A program made the translations under genes and the position numbers. The notes beneath the pieces were generated by a model. That model had not been told where the DNA came from, did not search any database, and saw nothing but the letters and a program-made list of their open reading frames with translations. A stretch of DNA of 43,498 nt from Candidatus Methylomirabilota bacterium (GTDB lineage: Bacteria; Methylomirabilota; Methylomirabilia; Methylomirabilales; Methylomirabilaceae), in assembly GCA_016207095.1 (NCBI GenBank), contig JACQQF010000016.1, positions 1 through 43,498 on the forward strand, in the 5' to 3' direction. The stretch's first letter is position 1. Every line of letters starts with the position of its first letter. Below are positions 39,628 to 43,498 of this stretch, piece after piece.

Positions 39628-41100
39628 ATGGCTATGGCGAAAGCGTTGATCTTCAGGGAGACCATACATCGGCTTGAGCGAATCGGACTTGGCTACGTGC
39701 TACTGCTATTAGGCCTCGTCGGGCTTGTGGGCTGGGGAGCTTCTAGCTACTTAAGCCAGCAGTGGACGAGAGGCCTCTGGGTGACCGGCATGAACACCCC
39801 CGCCTACTGGGGCATTTACATCGTCAACTTCGTGCTCTTCATCGGGCTGTCAGCCGGGGGAATCCTCGTGGCGGCGCTCGTCCACGCCGTGGGCATCGAG
39901 CGCTTCCGCCCGGTCGCACGAATCGCCGAGATCTTGGCCATCAGTTGTCTCGTCCTCGCCACGGTCTTCATCATGCTGGATCTCGGACGGCCGGAGCGTT
40001 TCTTTCACCTCTTGCTTTACGGGCGAATGAGCTCGCCTCTCGTCTGGGATGTCATCGTCATCAACGTGTACCTGGCCATCTCGATGGCGCTCGGATATTT
40101 CTCCACGCGCGCCGACCTGATTCACTGCATGCGCGAACTGCCGCGACGCCGCTGGCTCTACCGTATGCTCTCCCTCGGCTACACAGATCTTTCGCCGCAG
40201 GCCCTCGAACGGGACCACAGAATCCTCCGGACCCTGGCGTTCGCCGCCATCCCAGCGGCGATCGGCCTTCACTCGGTCACCGCCTGGATCTTCGGGCTCG
40301 TCAAGGCGAGGCCGGGATGGCATAGCGCGCTCATCGCCCCGCTCTTCGTCGTCTCGGCCATCGTGTCGGGCCTCGCGCTTGTCATCGTGGCGGTGGTCGT
40401 CAGCCGACGGGCATTTCGACTGCCCATCGCCGATCATGTGGTGAAGGACCTCGGACTCCTCCTCGCCTTCCTGATCCCCGTGCTCGGCTACTTTTTGTTT
40501 GCGGAACTCCTGACTGTCGTCTATGCGCGGGAGCCAGCTCCACTTGCGGTCTTCCGAGAGATGATGGTAGGAAGCTACGCGCCCATCTTCTGGTTCAACC
40601 TCTTGCTCGGGCTGCTCCTGCCCCTTCTCGTGCTCATGAACCCGCCCCGCCGGGTAGTCCTGGCGGGGTCAGCAGTAGCGACAGGTGTCGTTGCCATTGC
40701 CGTCACCCGATTTGAAATCCCCCTTGCCGGCCTTTTGCCCTTCCTGCCCACTCAAGTCGCTCTCGGCATACCGCCTACCGCGATCGTCGCCGTGTTCTGG
40801 GCCTTCGGCCTTGCGCTGCCCTTGCTCCTCCTGGTCTCGCCGAAAGGCTTGACGCCGGCCCGGATCGGCATCGCGGCAGCTCTGGTCGTCCTCGGCGTTG
40901 TAGCCGAGAGGACAAACATTGTTCTGCCACCCCTGCTTGAGCGCCTCATGCCGTACCCAGCGGGGCCCGGATATTTCCCGACATTGGTGGAGATCTCGAT
41001 TGTGGTGGGAACGTACGCCTTGGGAGTCTTGGCCTTTGCGTTCCTCGCAAAGCTCTTCCCGCTCGTCGAGCTTAGCCACGAGGAGAGAGAGGCGGCGTGA
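39628..41100 (+). CDS. NrfD/PsrC-type membrane quinone-interacting subunit
   Basis: The protein has 490 residues and about ten membrane helices. The N-terminal GMNTPAYWGIYIVNFVLFIGLSAGG segment is the NrfD family mark. It is longer than PsrC (about 320), and additional C-terminal helices are present, as in larger NrfD-like proteins of Arx, Dsr and Qrc complexes. It exchanges electrons with the quinone pool. The next gene overlaps its stop (GTGA). Confidence 0.9.
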   Translation: MAMAKALIFRETIHRLERIGLGYVLLLLGLVGLVGWGASSYLSQQWTRGLWVTGMNTPAYWGIYIVNFVLFIGLSAGGILVAALVHAVGIERFRPVARIAEILAISCLVLATVFIMLDLGRPERFFHLLLYGRMSSPLVWDVIVINVYLAISMALGYFSTRADLIHCMRELPRRRWLYRMLSLGYTDLSPQALERDHRILRTLAFAAIPAAIGLHSVTAWIFGLVKARPGWHSALIAPLFVVSAIVSGLALVIVAVVVSRRAFRLPIADHVVKDLGLLLAFLIPVLGYFLFAELLTVVYAREPAPLAVFREMMVGSYAPIFWFNLLLGLLLPLLVLMNPPRRVVLAGSAVATGVVAIAVTRFEIPLAGLLPFLPTQVALGIPPTAIVAVFWAFGLALPLLLLVSPKGLTPARIGIAAALVVLGVVAERTNIVLPPLLERLMPYPAGPGYFPTLVEISIVVGTYALGVLAFAFLAKLFPLVELSHEEREAA

Positions 41101-41645
41101 TCAGTGAAAAGAGGCTAGCCCGAATCGCATGGCGCCGGTCGCGCGCGTACCAGTCACTCGCCGCGACGTTTTCTCCTCCAGGACAGCATTCTGCCTCTCG
41201 GCACAGCCGCGAATACACCCGCCTCTTCGTGGCGCCACGCCCTCTGGTCTATCCGTACGAATCCATGCACCGTGGCGCGTGCCAGCGGGTGATGGCGGAC
41301 TCCACCCTGGACGTCGTCCGCCGTTATCGCGAGGCCGGGTTCCTCATCCCCCCTACGTGGCCAGAGCTACCGGACCACATCACCCTTGAGCTTTTCTTTA
41401 TGAGTGCGCTCGCGAAAAACGAGGCAGAACGCCAGCAGACGGGAGCGCACGAGCGGGCTCACGCGCTCGCCCATCTCCAGCGAAGGTTCATGGAGGATCA
41501 CCTCCTCCACTGGGTCTCCGAGTTTTGTGAGGATGTCCTCAGCGCCTCTCCGAATGCGTCTTTCCGGAAGGCCGCGGATGATCTCAGGCAACTGCTCCCG
41601 CGCGATCACGACTGGCTGGTTGCCCTCACTGCCAAAGAGACGTGA
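41097..41645 (+). CDS. TorD-family chaperone of the second molybdoenzyme
   Basis: The GTG at 41097 overlaps the preceding stop and gives 182 residues. The motif PLVYPYESMHRGACQRVM, then LPDHITLELFFMSALAKNEA and FMEDHLLHWVSEFCEDV, is that of the TorD/DmsD chaperones. It would mature the Mo subunit encoded at 36494. It is shorter and clearly different from the chaperone of the nxr operon. Confidence 0.85.
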   Translation: MISEKRLARIAWRRSRAYQSLAATFSPPGQHSASRHSREYTRLFVAPRPLVYPYESMHRGACQRVMADSTLDVVRRYREAGFLIPPTWPELPDHITLELFFMSALAKNEAERQQTGAHERAHALAHLQRRFMEDHLLHWVSEFCEDVLSASPNASFRKAADDLRQLLPRDHDWLVALTAKET

Positions 41646-41648
41646 GCG

Positions 41649-43268
41649 ATGGTCCGGCACGTTGGCCTCCTTCTCTGCAATGGGCCTCCTGAGGCCCTGA
41701 ACGGCGTGACTGAGGCTGCGCCTGGGGTTCACCTCCTCGCCCATGCACACCTCTGCCAGCGGAAGGTCCAAGTGCGGGCTTGGGCCTCCGAGCGGTCGCT
41801 GGAGGCAGCGGTGGTGGCCCCCTGCGGCGATCCGTGTTGGGAGAGCTTGAAAACCTTGCTTTCCACCCTGGGACCTTTTTCCATCCACCGCATCGAGACA
41901 GAAGCCAGGCGGGACGCGCGACGGTTTGAGGCTCTGGCCTGCGGGAAGCTCCGGCGGGCCGTGTCCGAGTCCACGATTCCTCCAGAAGGCATCAGATATC
42001 GGATCCCGCTCGACCATAATCCGGTCAGCCGACGGGACATCTTAAGGCTTCCGGTCCGCCGCATCGCAGTCCCGCTCCCCCTGCTCGACCGCTCGGCGTG
42101 CCGCAGCCAGCGGCAGTGCCGACGCTGTGTCGATTCCTGTCCCGTTGGCGCACTGACCATCCAGGCAGGACGCCTGATTCTTGATCGCGGCCGTTGTGAG
42201 GGATGCGGCTATTGCATCACTGCATGCCCCGCCGGCGCCGTCCGCTTCCCTGGTATCTCGCTGGTGGACATTCTGAACGAGGTGAGGGGTGTGCTCTCAG
42301 TCCGAGACGGACCCCGGGTTGTCCTCTTCGATTGTTGGGCCCACACCTCTGAGCTTCTGCCAATGGAGGCGTTTCGCGTCTCGCTCCCATGCGTGGGTAT
42401 GCTCTCGCTGCATTGGATTCTTGCCCTGCTGGCAGAGGGGGCGGCGGGCGTCCTGGTCATGGAGTCCTCGGAGCGGTGTCACGCCTGGCATGCGGGACCA
42501 CGGGCGCGCAAGGCGGTTTCGCTAGCTCAACTAGTCCTGTCCGGGCTTGGGATCAGAGGGGATCGGGTCGCTGCGGTCGGGACTTCCACTGAAGTGGAAT
42601 CGGAGTCGCGGCGTCTTGCTGCACTTCCCAGCCTGGAAGCGGTTCACGTCGGCAACCTCGGAGACTCTCACACGGAACTTCCTCAGATTCTCAAGAGGCT
42701 CGCCGACCTCGGCGACCGGAATTGCCTTCCGGTAGCGGACGACACCATGCCCTTCGGCACAGCCCAGGTGAACCGGGCTCGCTGCTCGCTCTGCGGGGTC
42801 TGTGCAAGCGCCTGCCCAGTCGCCGCCCTTTCCTTTTCGGAGGATGCTCGCGAGGCGAGGCTGACCTTTAATGCCGCCCGCTGCGACGGATGCCGCGCTT
42901 GCGAAGAATACTGTCCTGAGCGCGCGATAACGGTCAAACGGGAGCTGCGGGTAGAGAGCCTCGGGGAGCGCAGGCTTCTGCACCGTGGGAAAGTGCTCCG
43001 CTGTCGCCGGTGCGGAACGCTGGTGGGCTCCGCGAATCTTGTCCGCGCTGTCTGCGCCAAGCTGGACGAAAGCACCGAAATCGAGCGGTTATTCCAGTAC
43101 TGCCCAGGCTGCCGGATGATCGCAGCGCTTTCGCCGCCTCCGCAACCATCCCAACACGCGCACAAGCAGTACAGCGTCGCACTGACTGGAAAGAGTGGAG
43201 ATCGAATTGCTAGGAACAGCGAGCCCGCTCCCACAGGCGGGATCATTCCACGCAGGGAGGCCCCATGA
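41649..43268 (+). CDS. multi-cluster ferredoxin with MvhD-like domain
   Basis: The protein has 539 residues. An N-terminal segment (about 1-145) is unrecognised. Two ferredoxin cluster motifs follow (CRRCVDSCP, CEGCGYCITACP), then a domain reading VVLFDCWAHTSELLPMEAFRVSLPCVGMLS and GVLVMESSERC that resembles MvhD/FrhD-type Fe-S subunits. Two more ferredoxin motifs (CSLCGVCASACP, CDGCRACEEYCP) and CRRC/CPGC pairs end the protein. Such an arrangement suggests an electron-relay hub in the cytoplasm, as no signal peptide is seen. How it connects to a periplasmic molybdoenzyme is unclear. Confidence 0.8.
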   Translation: MVRHVGLLLCNGPPEALNGVTEAAPGVHLLAHAHLCQRKVQVRAWASERSLEAAVVAPCGDPCWESLKTLLSTLGPFSIHRIETEARRDARRFEALACGKLRRAVSESTIPPEGIRYRIPLDHNPVSRRDILRLPVRRIAVPLPLLDRSACRSQRQCRRCVDSCPVGALTIQAGRLILDRGRCEGCGYCITACPAGAVRFPGISLVDILNEVRGVLSVRDGPRVVLFDCWAHTSELLPMEAFRVSLPCVGMLSLHWILALLAEGAAGVLVMESSERCHAWHAGPRARKAVSLAQLVLSGLGIRGDRVAAVGTSTEVESESRRLAALPSLEAVHVGNLGDSHTELPQILKRLADLGDRNCLPVADDTMPFGTAQVNRARCSLCGVCASACPVAALSFSEDAREARLTFNAARCDGCRACEEYCPERAITVKRELRVESLGERRLLHRGKVLRCRRCGTLVGSANLVRAVCAKLDESTEIERLFQYCPGCRMIAALSPPPQPSQHAHKQYSVALTGKSGDRIARNSEPAPTGGIIPRREAP

Positions 43269-43498
43269 CCCGATACCGCGATCCCCACTCGCGCGCGCCG
43301 AGACTGACGCGCACGCCCCGGCAGGCCACCGGCCTCGCCCTCGGCATCCTCCTCGCCCTCGCCCCCCCCGCCGCCGCCCTCGACATCCCCGTCGGCGAGC
43401 AGTACCAGCTCACCTTCTACGGCTTCCTGAACCCCGCCGTCACCTGGGACAGCCGGGGGAGCAAGGGGGTGGACTGGGCCTTCGCCTCCCCGAACTCC
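43265..43498 (+). CDS. outer-membrane porin-like protein, cut by the window end
   Basis: The ATG at 43265 overlaps the preceding stop (ATGA). The 78 residues available show a signal peptide (about 1-38, GLALGILLALAPPAAA) and the start of a barrel (YQLTFYGFLNPAVTWDS), as in DcaP-like or other porins. Coupling to the molybdoenzyme operon suggests uptake of its substrate or export of its product. The rest lies outside the window. Confidence 0.7.
   Translation, partial: MTRYRDPHSRAPRLTRTPRQATGLALGILLALAPPAAALDIPVGEQYQLTFYGFLNPAVTWDSRGSKGVDWAFASPNS

Overview
The window looks like chromosomal DNA from a Gram-negative nitrogen-cycling bacterium. A periplasmic (Tat-exported) nitrite oxidoreductase/nitrate reductase, a pentaheme ammonia-forming nitrite reductase and an aa3-type oxidase sit close together, with a TonB receptor and an outer-membrane protein. 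This mix fits the NC10/Methylomirabilota, Nitrospirota or Rokubacteria grouping, with NC10 as my preferred guess. No rRNA, tRNA or CRISPR array was seen.

Region 1 (1-1600) holds four small, mutually adjacent genes of unknown function, one of them Cys-rich. It ends at a G/C-tract hairpin terminator.

Region 2 (about 1780-8960) is the standout. It is visibly more AT-rich than the rest and holds nine co-directional genes that together look like a complete bacterial ubiquitin-like conjugation pathway coupled to an unfoldase. In order they are: an MBL-fold hydrolase with TPRs; a ubiquitin-like protein with an internal Gly-Gly and a 9-residue tail; a 57-aa Zn-ribbon-like protein; a 407-aa protein whose C-terminal half has an E2 fold signature (HPF...ICL); a coiled-coil protein; a helical protein ending in Gly-Gly; a ClpX-like AAA+ ATPase without the Zn domain and without the ClpP-docking IGF loop; a JAMM (JAB) isopeptidase; and an E1 with two Rossmann domains. 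AAA+ and JAMM overlap by 4 bp. The components resemble those of BilABCD and of the E1/E2/JAB operons predicted by comparative genomics, but I do not know of a described system with this exact set.

Region 3 (9137-14114) holds a Crp/Fnr regulator with a probable palindromic operator at its 3' end, cytochrome oxidase subunits II and I, a ThiO-like glycine oxidase and a decayed transposase fragment. Region 4 (14200-17164) holds a TonB-dependent receptor, a truncated sensor-kinase remnant and an Fe-S Rrf2 regulator. Region 5 (17494-26370) is the NXR/NAR operon: a HExxH protein, alpha subunit, small protein, beta subunit, TorD chaperone, a diheme/heme-b gamma subunit and a DUF2249 protein. Region 6 (26457-30436, minus strand) holds small membrane and Cys-rich proteins, a TPR protein and nrfA/nrfH.

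Region 7 (30741-43498) holds a carboxymuconolactone-decarboxylase-like protein, then a PhnD-like binding protein, sensor kinase and response regulator in an overlapping operon. A flavoprotein follows, and then a Psr/Arx-type molybdoenzyme operon (catalytic, Fe-S, NrfD membrane, TorD chaperone, Fe-S/MvhD-like protein, outer-membrane protein). The flavoprotein and the molybdoenzyme operon are each preceded by a copy of one conserved hairpin whose stem shows compensatory changes.

Dispersed structure includes two 106-108 bp elements with about 16-bp terminal inverted repeats (before the crp gene and inside the nxr operon) and two long imperfect palindromes directly after large genes.
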